Shown here piece by piece: positions 16,096 through 24,511 of a DNA stretch of 38,442 nt. Origin of the DNA: an uncultured Christensenella sp. (lineage in GTDB: Bacteria > Bacillota > Clostridia > Christensenellales > Borkfalkiaceae); the NCBI GenBank assembly GCA_910586035.1, contig CAJUHT010000018.1:1-38442 (forward strand), read 5' to 3'. The notes below the pieces were generated by a model. That model ran no database searches, was not told the DNA's origin, and was given only the letters and a program-made list of their open reading frames with translations. The translations under genes were made by a program, and so were the position numbers. The first letter of the stretch is position 1. Each line of letters opens with the position of its first letter.

Positions 16096-16893
16096 ATGAA
16101 GAGGATTGCAAAGATTGCAGTAGGCATCACAATGGCGGCTACGCTTGCCGCAGGCGCGGGCGTTTTGGCGGGTTGCACCCCTAAGGCTGCCGACAAGACG
16201 GGTGAAGCGTACGGGCTCGTTCACGGCGCAGGCTACGTAGGATATTCGCAGATTACAACCAACGGCGACTCCGTTAAAGAATTGATTTTAACCGAAGTTT
16301 GCCTTCCTACGGAGGTTAAGGCGGGCTCAGACGTTGCGGAAGCTGATAAGGTTCGCGACGGCGGCACGGAAGAAAAGCCCACGTATTACTACAAAAAAGT
16401 TTCTTACGGTTCGGTTACGCTTATTTACGACGCAGCCGCTAAGGGCTATAAAGTAGGCGAAACGGCTTTTAAAACGTATCTTGAAAGCGAAGCTAACTGC
16501 AAGGCTTATTACGAAGCGGTTAAAAACAACGCTATAAGCGTAACGGTAGGCACCGAAACCAAGAAAGACATAATGACTTATAATACTCTTTCCAAGGAAG
16601 AAAACGGCTATTGGACTAAGCAGGACGCTAACGGTAACAGCTATTCCCGTTGGAAAGTGAACCGCGACGCAACCGTAAAATACGTTAAAGATAAGGGACT
16701 TAAAAACTTAAAAAATCTTACGAAGTCCGATGAAGCGGTTAAGGACAGCTATGGCGCCGACGCTAAGTATTGGATGGACGGTAGCATTTCCACGGGCGCA
16801 ACCTGGAACGATTTAAACCCTTCGGATAAAAAGGGAAAAGTTTATTACACCTATGCCGAGCTTATTTTAAAGGCTAACGAAGCGGCTAAATAA
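16096..16893 (+). CDS. Lipoprotein with FMN-binding-like domain, probably flavinylated
   Basis: The 265-residue product has a lipoprotein signal peptide (basic MKRIAK start, hydrophobic core, lipobox VLAGC with Cys27), so it should be lipid-anchored outside the membrane. The mature part has repeats of a G-x-x-Y/V-G-x-S then strand pattern seen in FMN-binding domains, and near the C-terminus STGAT (232-236), which fits the [S/T]GA[S/T] site where ApbE attaches FMN, here Thr236. An ApbE-family gene follows after 101 bases. I infer an extracytoplasmic electron carrier. The domain match is by eye and weaker than for RnfG. The SD site AGAGG sits between an A-run and a T-run before the ATG. Confidence 0.72.
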   Translation: MKRIAKIAVGITMAATLAAGAGVLAGCTPKAADKTGEAYGLVHGAGYVGYSQITTNGDSVKELILTEVCLPTEVKAGSDVAEADKVRDGGTEEKPTYYYKKVSYGSVTLIYDAAAKGYKVGETAFKTYLESEANCKAYYEAVKNNAISVTVGTETKKDIMTYNTLSKEENGYWTKQDANGNSYSRWKVNRDATVKYVKDKGLKNLKNLTKSDEAVKDSYGADAKYWMDGSISTGATWNDLNPSDKKGKVYYTYAELILKANEAAK

Positions 16894-16910
16894 TAACGGT
16901 TAAAACGGGA

Positions 16911-16937
16911 GGAACCGCGAAAGCGGTTCCTTTTTTT
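16911..16937 (+). terminator. Terminator after the lipoprotein gene
   Basis: GGAACCGC (16911-16918) and GCGGTTCC (16923-16930) form a perfect 8-bp stem closed by a GAAA tetraloop, followed by seven Ts at 16931-16937. Confidence 0.92.
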
Positions 16938-16959
16938 ATATAAACGGCGATAAAGTTAA

Positions 16960-16988
16960 TTGCAAACATAGGACAAATGCGATATAAT
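16960..16988 (+). promoter_or_regulatory. Promoter giving a predicted leaderless mRNA for the apbE-like gene
   Basis: TTGCAA at 16960-16965, a 17-base spacer and TATAAT at 16983-16988 lie directly after the upstream terminator. The ATG at 16995 begins six bases after the -10 box, and no ribosome-binding site is possible between them. Confidence 0.78.
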
Positions 16989-16994
16989 ACGGAT

Positions 16995-18167
16995 ATGAAT
17001 AAAAAATTTACGGCTTGCGCCGCCGCAATCGTGTGTGCGGTCGCCTGCATACCTTTTTCGGCTTGCGCTGAAAAGCAGGAAGATAAAACGCTTGGAAGAC
17101 AGCTTTACGCTATGGGTACGTACGCCCGTCTTACGGCTACCTCTTCGGAAATAAGCGAAAAAGATTTTGAAACGCTTGCCGACAGCGTGAGCGACTTTTT
17201 GTACGAAACGGAAAATTCGGTAAGCACGGTAGTCGAAACTTCGTGTATATACAAATTCAACGCCGCGGCGGCGGGACAGACGGTGGAGCTTGACAAGACC
17301 GCCTACGAGTTGCTCACTCTTTCGAAAACGCTTTACGAAAAGACGGAGGGCAATTACAACCCCGCGGTGTGGTACTGTGAAGATTTGTACGGGTTTGCGC
17401 AGCGCACGCAAGCCGACAAGGGAATGCCTTACGACCGTGCTGACAAAGATTTACCCGAAGAAAAGTACGTTACGGCGTTTTGCCAACTTGCGTCGCATTT
17501 CAACGAAGTGAGAATTTACGAAAAGGACGGCGGATATTATGCGGACAAGCCCGCCTTTACGGTGAAAGTGGAAGGGGACGACAGGGAGTATTCCTTAAAG
17601 CTCGACCTCGGCGGAATTACCAAGGGGTGGTGCGCGGACAGGGTGGACGCAATGTACGGCGCCGCGGGAATAACCAACGGCTACTTCAATTTCGGCGAAT
17701 CGAGTATGGCGCTTAAACGCTATGCGGGCAACCTGACCAAGAGCTATCAGTTGGAGCTTACCGACCCGCGCAACATAGGCGTAAGTTACGGCTACCTTTT
17801 TGCAAAGGACGTAAAGCTTTCAACCAGCGGCGACCACCTTAAATATTACGTGCTCGACGACGTGCGTTATTGCCACATAATCGACCCCAAGACGGGCTCG
17901 CCCATACGCACGGGTATTTCCTCGGCGACGGTCGTGGGCGGCTCTGCGGCGGAAGCCGACGCGCTTACAACGGCTCTTTCGGCGATGGGCGTGCAGAAGG
18001 CGGCGGAGTTTATCAACGCCGAGCTTTCGGACAGAAAAGTAGTTATGCTGGTATTCGAGGGGGAAGAGGGCAAAATCATTACCAACTGTCCCGACGAGCT
18101 TACAATAAGAAACTCCGCCTACCCGATAGCCAACACCGTTGTGGACGGAAAAATTGTTTTAAACTAA
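16995..18167 (+). CDS. apbE: FAD:protein FMN transferase, ApbE family lipoprotein
   Basis: The 390-residue enzyme moves FMN from FAD to a Ser/Thr of target flavoproteins, using a divalent metal. Family marks are MGTYARLTA near the mature N-terminus, LDLGGITKGWCAD at 203-215, GYFNFGESS, HIIDPKTGSPI at 294-304 and the metal-binding ADALTTALSAMG starting at 321. A signal peptide with a lipobox-like FSAC (Cys24) predicts a membrane-anchored, extracytoplasmic enzyme. Likely substrates encoded nearby are RnfG, RnfD and the upstream lipoprotein. I chose ATG 16995 because the codon at 16977 lies within the promoter. The NusG-II gene follows after one base. Confidence 0.93.
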   Translation: MNKKFTACAAAIVCAVACIPFSACAEKQEDKTLGRQLYAMGTYARLTATSSEISEKDFETLADSVSDFLYETENSVSTVVETSCIYKFNAAAAGQTVELDKTAYELLTLSKTLYEKTEGNYNPAVWYCEDLYGFAQRTQADKGMPYDRADKDLPEEKYVTAFCQLASHFNEVRIYEKDGGYYADKPAFTVKVEGDDREYSLKLDLGGITKGWCADRVDAMYGAAGITNGYFNFGESSMALKRYAGNLTKSYQLELTDPRNIGVSYGYLFAKDVKLSTSGDHLKYYVLDDVRYCHIIDPKTGSPIRTGISSATVVGGSAAEADALTTALSAMGVQKAAEFINAELSDRKVVMLVFEGEEGKIITNCPDELTIRNSAYPIANTVVDGKIVLN

Positions 18168-18168
18168 A

Positions 18169-18639
18169 ATGTCGCTTAAAAAGATTGAACAGATTAAAAG
18201 CCGTAAATGGTTTTCGCTTTGGGATATTGCAGCCTTCGGCGTTATAATAATTACGGCTGTAATACTTATAATTTCTTTTACCGTGGGTAAAGATAAATCG
18301 TCTTTGGAGGGGTTTTACGTGTCTTACAGGGGCGAGCAGGTGCTCACCTTTGAATTCGGCAGTACGCCCCGCGTATTGAAAGAGGAAAACGTAGCGGTGG
18401 AAGAGGTGAGCGGCGGCTATAAGATACGCTTTTACACGGACGGAATGGACGGCTTTAACGATATATTTGTCGATATTAAAAACAAGACGGTAGGCGTTAC
18501 GTCAAGCAACTGCTCCGCGCATAAGGACTGCGTGTACACTCCCGAGTTGAAATACAACTCTTCAACGCCCATTATTTGCACTCCGCACGCGCTTACTATC
18601 AGCCCTTTAAAGTTTTACGACAACGGCGTAATAGGTTAA
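18169..18639 (+). CDS. NusG domain II-containing membrane protein
   Basis: The 156-residue protein has one N-terminal membrane helix (about residues 22-42) and an outside domain of the NusG-II type, with the family pattern C-x5-C (SSNCSAHKDCVYTPEL) and then IICTPHALTI near the end. It is not the transcription factor NusG: there is no NGN or KOW domain. In Clostridia this family regularly accompanies Rnf and flavin-transfer genes; its exact role is not known to me. It starts one base after the apbE stop, so the two are co-transcribed, and it faces the rnf operon across a shared terminator. Confidence 0.85.
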   Translation: MSLKKIEQIKSRKWFSLWDIAAFGVIIITAVILIISFTVGKDKSSLEGFYVSYRGEQVLTFEFGSTPRVLKEENVAVEEVSGGYKIRFYTDGMDGFNDIFVDIKNKTVGVTSSNCSAHKDCVYTPELKYNSSTPIICTPHALTISPLKFYDNGVIG

Positions 18640-18651
18640 ATTTGAAAACGT

Positions 18652-18688
18652 TTAAAGCGGCTCGCCTTTAAAAGGCGAGCCGCTTTAA
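18652..18688. terminator. Bidirectional terminator between nusG-II and rnfB
   Basis: The stem AAAGCGGCTCGCC(TTT) at 18654-18669 pairs with 18671-18686, extendable by two A-T pairs. A/T-rich flanks on both sides allow termination in both directions between convergent operons. Confidence 0.88.
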
Positions 18689-18700
18689 TTTTAATTGTTG

Positions 18701-19591
18701 TTACTTGTTTTCTTCTTTTTCAATTTCCGCCTTTCTTTCGGCTTTATCGTCAACTTTTTGTTCGCCTTTGGGCTCCCTGTCTATTATGATGTGGCGGGGG
18801 CATACGGCTACGCAAGTCTTGCAACCCGTGCATTTGGTATAATCGAATACGGGCAGATTGTTTACCATCGTTATCGCGCCGTGGGGGCACTTTTTGGCGC
18901 AGAGCGAGCAACCTATACAGCCCACTTTGCAAACGTTCATAACGTCTTTGCCCTTGCACTCGGAGGAGCACGCCACGTATACAGGCGCGGAGGCGGGTAT
19001 GCGCTCTATTATGTGTTTGGGGCAGGCGTTTATGCACGCCCCGCAACTTACGCACCTGTCGGGGTCTACTTCCGAAAGCTTGTCGGAAACTTTTATCGCG
19101 CTTTCGGGGCACACAACCTTGCAGTCGCCGCAACCGAGGCAACCGTATTTGCAGAGTTTGTTTCCGCCCAAAAGTGAGGCGTTTGCCGCGCAGGTGGGGT
19201 TGCCAACGTACTCGAACGCTTCGCCCGCGTTTGCCAGCCCTCCGTTGCATTTAACAACGGCGACGGTGCGTTCCTCGTCTTTGAGCTCAATGCCCAAAAG
19301 AGCGGCGATTTCCGCCTTTTTTTCGGGCGAGGTTACGTGGCAGGAAGAAAGTTCGCCGCCGCCGTGGGCAAGCTTTTCGGCAAAGCCCGCGCAACCGCTG
19401 CAACCGCATCCGCCGCAGTTTGCGCCCGCAAGGTTTTCCAAAATTTTGGTTACCTTTTCGTCCATATCCACTTTAAACACCTTGCCGACTATGAGTATAA
19501 GCGCGCCTATAATAATTGCCGAGCCTGCGAATATTCCCGCAACAATGCCAATCGTCTTCCAGGTTTCTACGGTAAAGCTAAGTAAGTTCAT
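18701..19591 (-). CDS. rnfB: Rnf electron transport complex subunit B
   Basis: The 296-residue iron-sulfur subunit takes electrons from ferredoxin. It has an N-terminal membrane helix (about 13-36), a cluster motif Cys59/62/67/84 in the GANCGGCGCSGC region, a CNGG segment, then four ferredoxin-type motifs: CLGCGDCKVVCP, CVSCGACINACP, CIGCSLCAKKCP and CTGCKTCVAVCP. The Lys/Glu-rich tail is unremarkable. An AGGAGG site precedes the ATG. It is the last gene of the operon, in the usual clostridial order C-D-G-E-A-B. The extra clusters compared with proteobacterial RnfB are normal for Clostridia. Confidence 0.95.
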   Translation of the reverse strand: MNLLSFTVETWKTIGIVAGIFAGSAIIIGALILIVGKVFKVDMDEKVTKILENLAGANCGGCGCSGCAGFAEKLAHGGGELSSCHVTSPEKKAEIAALLGIELKDEERTVAVVKCNGGLANAGEAFEYVGNPTCAANASLLGGNKLCKYGCLGCGDCKVVCPESAIKVSDKLSEVDPDRCVSCGACINACPKHIIERIPASAPVYVACSSECKGKDVMNVCKVGCIGCSLCAKKCPHGAITMVNNLPVFDYTKCTGCKTCVAVCPRHIIIDREPKGEQKVDDKAERKAEIEKEENK

Positions 19592-19604
19592 TGCCTTTTC
19601 CTCC

Positions 19605-20222
19605 TTAAACCTTTATTTGCGCGAATATCATAAACGCCATACAGATGAACGCCGCGGCAATCATAGATACGGGGAAGCCCGCAAGCGATTTGGATACTTT
19701 GCAACAGTTGAGTTTTTCGCGCATACCGCTCATTATAACCATAACGAGGGTAAAGCCCACGCCTGCAAACAGCGCGTACAGCACCGCCCAGCCGAGGTTG
19801 AGTTCAACGCCGGAAGCCACGCCCTTTACTATTTCGCCCAAATCGGTTACTCCGTTGAAAAGCTGTGTTACGCCGAGTACCGCGCAGTTGGTGGTTATAA
19901 GCGGCAGGTACACGCCCATAGTGTTGTAAAGGGAGGGAGAAATTTTGCGTATAATGGCTTCGAGCATCTGCACCAACGCGGCTATTATGAATATAAAGAA
20001 TATTATCCATAAAAAGTTTATGCGCAGCGGCGTCATTATAAATTTGTAAATCGGGTAGGTTACAAGCGTTGCAAGAAACATTACCACCGTAACGGCAACG
20101 CCCATACCCAGCGCCGACTTGGTGTTTTTGGATACGCCGAGAAAGGGGCATATGCCGTATGTTTTAACGGTTATAAAGTTGTTTGTCAGCACCGCCGACA
20201 GTACTAATAATACAAAGTTCAT
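19605..20222 (-). CDS. rnfA: Rnf electron transport complex subunit A
   Basis: The 205-residue integral membrane protein has six predicted helices and family marks such as LSAVLTNNFITVKTYGICPFLGVS near the N-terminus and PLITTNCAVLGVTQL mid-protein. The paired cysteines in YGICPFLG and TTNCAVLG are the ones known to hold an iron-sulfur cluster between RnfA and RnfE inside the membrane. The ATG overlaps the rnfE stop by four bases (ATGA), and rnfB follows after 13 bases. Confidence 0.95.
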   Translation of the reverse strand: MNFVLLVLSAVLTNNFITVKTYGICPFLGVSKNTKSALGMGVAVTVVMFLATLVTYPIYKFIMTPLRINFLWIIFFIFIIAALVQMLEAIIRKISPSLYNTMGVYLPLITTNCAVLGVTQLFNGVTDLGEIVKGVASGVELNLGWAVLYALFAGVGFTLVMVIMSGMREKLNCCKVSKSLAGFPVSMIAAAFICMAFMIFAQIKV

Positions 20223-20908
20223 ACGTTCGCCTCCGCGGGTTCAGCCGCCGTATCTGCGTTTTTTGCGTCAAGCAGGTTTTCCCTTGCTATTCTGTTTACT
20301 TTTACTCGGCGCGCCCTCTGGAACACGTCGATTATATACGTGAACAGCGCAATCGACAGCCCGTACACTATAAACGCGCCCGCGGGGGAAGCGAACATAG
20401 CAATTTTAAACGTTTTGAAGATTTGCACGCCGAACAGCGTTCCGCTTCCCAAAAGCTCGCACACGATGCCCATAACCGTAAGCGCAACGGTGAAACCTAT
20501 GCCGTTGGCAATGCCGTCTACCGCGCTTTCCAATACGGTGTGCTTGTTTGCAAAGGCTTCGGCTCTGCCGAGGACTATGCAGTTTACGACTATCAGCGCA
20601 AGGAAAGTTCCCAAACTGTCGTAAAGGGTAGGCAAATACTTTTCAAGCACCATCTGCACAAGCGTAACAAGGGTTGCGATAATTACTATATAGCAGGGTA
20701 TTCTTACCTGATTGGGTATAACCTTTCTCAGCGCGGAAATTATAATGTTTGCCAGCGTGAGTACCACAAGCACGCAAAGCCCCATACCCGCCGCCGAAAT
20801 CGCGCCCTTGCTTATCATTGCAAGCGTGGGGCAGGTGCCGAGAACAAGCATAAACGTGGGGTTGGAAAAGATTATTCCGTCTAACGTTATCTTTTTGTAC
20901 TTATTCAT
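20219..20908 (-). CDS. rnfE: Rnf electron transport complex subunit E
   Basis: The 229-residue membrane subunit is homologous to RnfA, with which it pairs as an inverted-topology partner. Marks are FSNPTFMLVLGTCPTLAM and ALIVVNCIVLGRAEAFA; cysteines in LGTCPTLA and VVNCIVLG match the intramembrane cluster ligands. A basic C-terminal tail of about 35 residues lies in the cytosol. It starts two bases after rnfG stops and overlaps rnfA by four bases. Confidence 0.95.
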   Translation of the reverse strand: MNKYKKITLDGIIFSNPTFMLVLGTCPTLAMISKGAISAAGMGLCVLVVLTLANIIISALRKVIPNQVRIPCYIVIIATLVTLVQMVLEKYLPTLYDSLGTFLALIVVNCIVLGRAEAFANKHTVLESAVDGIANGIGFTVALTVMGIVCELLGSGTLFGVQIFKTFKIAMFASPAGAFIVYGLSIALFTYIIDVFQRARRVKVNRIARENLLDAKNADTAAEPAEANV

Positions 20909-20910
20909 AA

Positions 20911-21924
20911 TCAGTTGCCCTCCTTAGGCGTTTCAAGGCAGGCGGCATAGTTTGAAAGAGCAAACGCCGCGGCGTGGTAACACAGCTCGTTAGAGCGCGT
21001 TGCGCCCGTGTGAAGCGTACCGTTATCCGAGTTGTCGGCAAGGTAGCCCTCGATATCCGCAAGCGTTTTACCCGTAAGGTCCTTTGCAAGCGTAGACATC
21101 ATATCCATATAGTCGTCAGCCGTAAAGTGTCCGTCCTCCGCGCAACCGTTTGTAATTATTGTGTAAGCGGTAATTTTGCCCGTGCCGTCAACCTTGATTT
21201 CCAGAGTAAAGGGGTCGGGACCTTCGTTGGCTTTGGTTACTATGTTATAGGTAACAACTTCGCCTTCAACGCTCCAACTGCTCTTGTTTATGTTGATTAA
21301 AGATTTGTATTCAAAGTTTTCGTAGGGGTCGGATATGTCGCCGCCCTTTGCAAACGCCTTTACAAAGGCAACCGAAGCGTTTACGTCGTTGCAAACTGCC
21401 GTAAGAGTGTAGGATGCGCCCGTATTTATATATTCGGGGCTTGTCTTGTCGCCGTAGCTGAAAGTTTTGCCGTCGTAGTAATCGTAGGGGAAGCGTTCGT
21501 AAACGTCTGAACCTATATTGCCGACAAATTCAGCAGGGTCGTCAAATGCATACAAAAGCACCTTGCCGATTCCCTTTACGTCAACCTTGTTTTCGCGCAT
21601 TCTCACAGTAACCCAGCAGATTATGTTGCCGCCGTTGCCCCTCGAAGCCGCCTGCACAAGATAGTCGTTTTTCTCGTTTACGTACCATAATTTTTCAATT
21701 TTTGCGTCGTTTACGTTGGTGTTTTTACCGCTTATATCCTGCTCGGTAGCCGTAACCGTTTCACCGTTGTACATAACGCCGATTTTGCGACCGAAGCGTT
21801 CCTCGTCGGTAACTTCCAAAAAGCCGTAGGCTACGGCAAGCAAAACGCCGCTTACAAGCAATACGCATAAAAGTACGGCTATGCACTTAAACGCCGTGCT
21901 CTTGAAAAACTGTTTAGCCGTCAT
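20911..21924 (-). CDS. rnfG: Rnf subunit G, enlarged with two FMN-binding-like halves
   Basis: RnfG carries covalent FMN and passes electrons outside the membrane. This one has 337 residues, against about 190-220 in most RnfG proteins. A membrane helix spans about 13-35. Two halves follow: 75-190 ending in INTGASYT (Thr168-Ser171), and 215-330 ending in LHTGATRS (Thr306-Thr309). Both contain the [S/T]GA[S/T] flavinylation pattern and are followed by similar hydrophobic helices (VNASVAFVKAF and YHAAAFALSNY), which points to an internal duplication. The second site looks canonical; the first (TGAS) is a weaker but acceptable match. The gene sits at its normal place between rnfD and rnfE. Confidence 0.9.
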   Translation of the reverse strand: MTAKQFFKSTAFKCIAVLLCVLLVSGVLLAVAYGFLEVTDEERFGRKIGVMYNGETVTATEQDISGKNTNVNDAKIEKLWYVNEKNDYLVQAASRGNGGNIICWVTVRMRENKVDVKGIGKVLLYAFDDPAEFVGNIGSDVYERFPYDYYDGKTFSYGDKTSPEYINTGASYTLTAVCNDVNASVAFVKAFAKGGDISDPYENFEYKSLININKSSWSVEGEVVTYNIVTKANEGPDPFTLEIKVDGTGKITAYTIITNGCAEDGHFTADDYMDMMSTLAKDLTGKTLADIEGYLADNSDNGTLHTGATRSNELCYHAAAFALSNYAACLETPKEGN

Positions 21925-21925
21925 A

Positions 21926-22966
21926 TTACTTGCCCTCCTTTTGCTTTTTTACCCTCTTGTATCCGAAGGGCTTTCTCACAATGTAAGTGTCGATAAGGGG
22001 TACGAGTAAATTCATTATCATTATTACGAAGGATACTACTTCGATTTTGGTGAGGTATCTCAAAACGGATGTAAGTACCGCCAGCGCGAGGTAGTATACC
22101 AACTGCCCGTATACGCCTTTGGGGGAAGTTACGTAGTCGGTCGCCATAAAGATTGCGCCGAACATAAGCCCGCCGGAAAGAGCGTAATCGAGGAAGAGAG
22201 CTATTTCAAACGATTTACTGCCTATTGCCGCAAGGCATACCGAGAGGAACGCCGAAACAACGATGTAGAGCAGGGGTTGCCACCATTTAATAACTCTGCG
22301 TACGGCTAAATAGATAAAGCCTAAAAGCAACGCCGCTTTGCAGGTTTCGCCTATGCAGCCCGCTACGCCTGTGCCGAGGAACAAGTCCAACAGCGACATT
22401 TGTCCGCTTGCGTTTTCTCCGCCTAAGAGCCAGCCCGAAAGGTGGGTTGCGCCCGTAAAAATCTGACTGCCGTCGGATACGGGTGCAATAGCGCAAGCCG
22501 TATACGCCGTTATGGAAAAGCTTATAAACATAAATACTCTTCCCGTAGCGGCGGGGTTTACAAGGTTTTTACCCGTTCCGCCGAACACCATTTTTACTAT
22601 GGCTATCGAAAAGATTGCGCCAATAAGCGCCTCGTACCATTTAGTGGTGGGGGGAAGTATGAGCGCGAGTATTAAACCAGTTACCACGGAGGTGTAGTCA
22701 AACTGTTTCCACCACTTTTTGCACACCTCGCCCGCGTGTCTGCACTTGTCGGAAAAGCCCTTGTTGGCTATAAAGTAGTATACAAACTCCGTTGCAACCG
22801 CGGCAAGCACCGACGAAAGAATTACGAAAAAGGCGTTTAATCTGAAAAAGACTATGCCCATCACCGTGGCGGGGATAAGCGCGATTATAACGTCGAGCAT
22901 TATTTTCTTGGTCGTACGCTTGCTCTTTACGTGAGGAGGAGTGGATATTACTATGCTGTTATCCAT
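21926..22966 (-). CDS. rnfD: Rnf electron transport complex subunit D
   Basis: The 346-residue membrane subunit has eight to ten predicted helices and the RnfD/NqrB pattern, with LILPPTTKWYEALIGA, GGTGKNLVNPAATGRVF and the flavinylation motif TGAT at 171-174 (IFTGATHLSGW), where Thr174 should carry FMN. RnfD works with RnfG in the ion-pumping core. The gene overlaps rnfC by eight bases and ends one base before rnfG begins. Confidence 0.95.
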   Translation of the reverse strand: MDNSIVISTPPHVKSKRTTKKIMLDVIIALIPATVMGIVFFRLNAFFVILSSVLAAVATEFVYYFIANKGFSDKCRHAGEVCKKWWKQFDYTSVVTGLILALILPPTTKWYEALIGAIFSIAIVKMVFGGTGKNLVNPAATGRVFMFISFSITAYTACAIAPVSDGSQIFTGATHLSGWLLGGENASGQMSLLDLFLGTGVAGCIGETCKAALLLGFIYLAVRRVIKWWQPLLYIVVSAFLSVCLAAIGSKSFEIALFLDYALSGGLMFGAIFMATDYVTSPKGVYGQLVYYLALAVLTSVLRYLTKIEVVSFVIMIMNLLVPLIDTYIVRKPFGYKRVKKQKEGK

Positions 22967-24458
22967 TTTTATTCTCCTTTTCGTTTTCTGATTGATTTTC
23001 GCCTAACTCCTTGTCGGGCACCGTGGGGGCGCTTCTTCCCTTCTGGTCTACGGGTTTAACCGCGGGCGCGGGCACGCCTTTACCGCGCAGGTAGGCTTTG
23101 GTCTTGCGTATAGCCTGAATTAAGGGGCGTTTTGCAGGGCACACGTATTCGCACGCTCCGCACTCTATGCACGCCGCCGTGCCGCCGAGTTTAGCCGCCG
23201 TTTCGAAATCGCCCGCCGCAGAGTAGAACGCCGTCTGCATAGGCATTATGTGCATAGGGCAAACGTCGGCGCACATTCCGCAGTTAAGGCAGGGTGTGGG
23301 TTCTTCCGCCGCGGCTTCCTTTTTGTCTAAAAGCAGTATGCCCGCCGTCGTCTTGTGAATGTATACGTCGTAAGTGGCAAGCGCAACGCCCGTCATAGGT
23401 CCGCCCTGTACAACCTTTTTAACGGCGGACTTTTCCGTAACCCGGTTTTCGGAAGTTTCCGTTTGGTTATCGGCGTCGGTTTTAACCGTCTGCAAATCTT
23501 TTTTAATAATTTGTTCGGTAACTTCGCCGCCGCAGTAGTCTACTATATCCTTTACGCAGGTGCCCACGCGCACCCATAAATTTTTGGGCTGTTTAACCGC
23601 CCCGCCCGATACGGTCAATATGCGTTCGTACAGCGGTTTGCCCTTTTCAACGGCTTCGCACACGGCGAAAGCGGTGGCAACGTTTTGCACAACTACTCCG
23701 TGGTCGGCGGGAAGCTTGCCCAAACCTACTTTTCTGCCAGTGGTTACGTAAATTAAGTGCTTCTCACTGCCCATAGGGTATTGCTTTTTCAAGAGCACGG
23801 GCTGAATATCGTCAAACTTTTCAAACTCCGCAATGCAGTCGCGCTTGTTGGCTTCTATGCCGATGATAATTTTACTTACGCCAAGCGCCTTGGCAATGTA
23901 GCGCGCGCCGCGCGCAATTTCTTCGGCGTTTTCAAGCATAAGTCTGTGGTCGCAGGTCAGGTAAGGTTCGCACTCTGCGCCGTTTATTATAAGCGTGTCT
24001 ACGGGTGTGCGGGGTGAAACCTTTACCGCCGCGGGGAAGCCCGCGCCGCCAAGCCCTACAATGCCGCAGTCCTTAATGCGCTCCTTTATTTCTTCCGCGT
24101 CGGGGTTGCTCAAAGGGGGAAGGGTTACCTTTTCGCCGCTTCCGTCGCCCTTGATTACAACGTACGTTTCCGTTTCGCCGTTCGCGCAGGGAAGGGGTTT
24201 AATATCCACAACTTCGCCCGCAATGCTGGCAAACACGTTCGAAGAGATTGCCCCGTCCGCTACGGCGAGCAGTTCGCCCTCTTTTACCTTTGCACCCTTT
24301 TCAACCTTTGGCACGGCGGGCTTGCCCAACGACTGCGACAGGGAAATATAAACTTCCTGCGGCAGGGGCATAGTTTCCGCCTTCTGTCCGCACGAGAGCG
24401 ACTTGTTGTCGCGCAGGTGTATGCCGGAGAAGAAGGGTTTGCCTTTAATTGCTTTCAC
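22959..24458 (-). CDS. rnfC: Rnf electron transport complex subunit C
   Basis: The 499-residue peripheral subunit binds NADH and FMN and holds two [4Fe-4S] clusters. Marks are the N-terminal FFSGIHLRDNK (usually GGIHPP), GIVGLGGAGFPAAVK for flavin/NADH binding, NGAECEPYLTCDHRLM, and the cluster motifs CLNCGMCADVCP and CIECGACEYVCP. The C-terminus ends in a charged, Asn/Glu-rich tail that overlaps rnfD. The start is GTG at 24458, backed by a GGAGG site seven bases upstream. A weak GCGC hairpin with a T-run lies in the 53-base gap after the Gx gene and could attenuate the operon. Confidence 0.95.
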   Translation of the reverse strand: MKAIKGKPFFSGIHLRDNKSLSCGQKAETMPLPQEVYISLSQSLGKPAVPKVEKGAKVKEGELLAVADGAISSNVFASIAGEVVDIKPLPCANGETETYVVIKGDGSGEKVTLPPLSNPDAEEIKERIKDCGIVGLGGAGFPAAVKVSPRTPVDTLIINGAECEPYLTCDHRLMLENAEEIARGARYIAKALGVSKIIIGIEANKRDCIAEFEKFDDIQPVLLKKQYPMGSEKHLIYVTTGRKVGLGKLPADHGVVVQNVATAFAVCEAVEKGKPLYERILTVSGGAVKQPKNLWVRVGTCVKDIVDYCGGEVTEQIIKKDLQTVKTDADNQTETSENRVTEKSAVKKVVQGGPMTGVALATYDVYIHKTTAGILLLDKKEAAAEEPTPCLNCGMCADVCPMHIMPMQTAFYSAAGDFETAAKLGGTAACIECGACEYVCPAKRPLIQAIRKTKAYLRGKGVPAPAVKPVDQKGRSAPTVPDKELGENQSENEKENKNG

Positions 24459-24511
24459 TGTGTTCCTCCAAATAAAATTTTAAAAAACAAGCGCTTTTTA
24501 AGGCGCGTAAT

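Noticed and set aside
16905..16930. T-box-like sequence GGAGGAACCGCG after the lipoprotein gene
   Set aside because: It resembles the T-box antiterminator by chance. It is the stem of a simple GAAA-capped terminator, with no stem I or specifier loop upstream and no synthetase or amino-acid gene downstream.
18169..18639. Reading the NusG-domain-II protein as transcription factor NusG
   Set aside because: It has an N-terminal membrane helix and only the domain II-like part; no NGN or KOW domain is present, and its neighbours are flavin and Rnf genes.
18858..20012. Long + strand frame (384 codons) opposite rnfB and rnfA
   Set aside because: Both genes on the - strand are unmistakable Rnf subunits with iron-sulfur motifs and coupled starts; the + frame is a shadow.
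18701..24458. Assigning the six-gene complex as Na+-translocating Nqr
   Set aside because: A ferredoxin-type RnfB with four CxxCxxC motifs and an RnfC with two cluster motifs are present, and there is no NqrF flavoprotein reductase.
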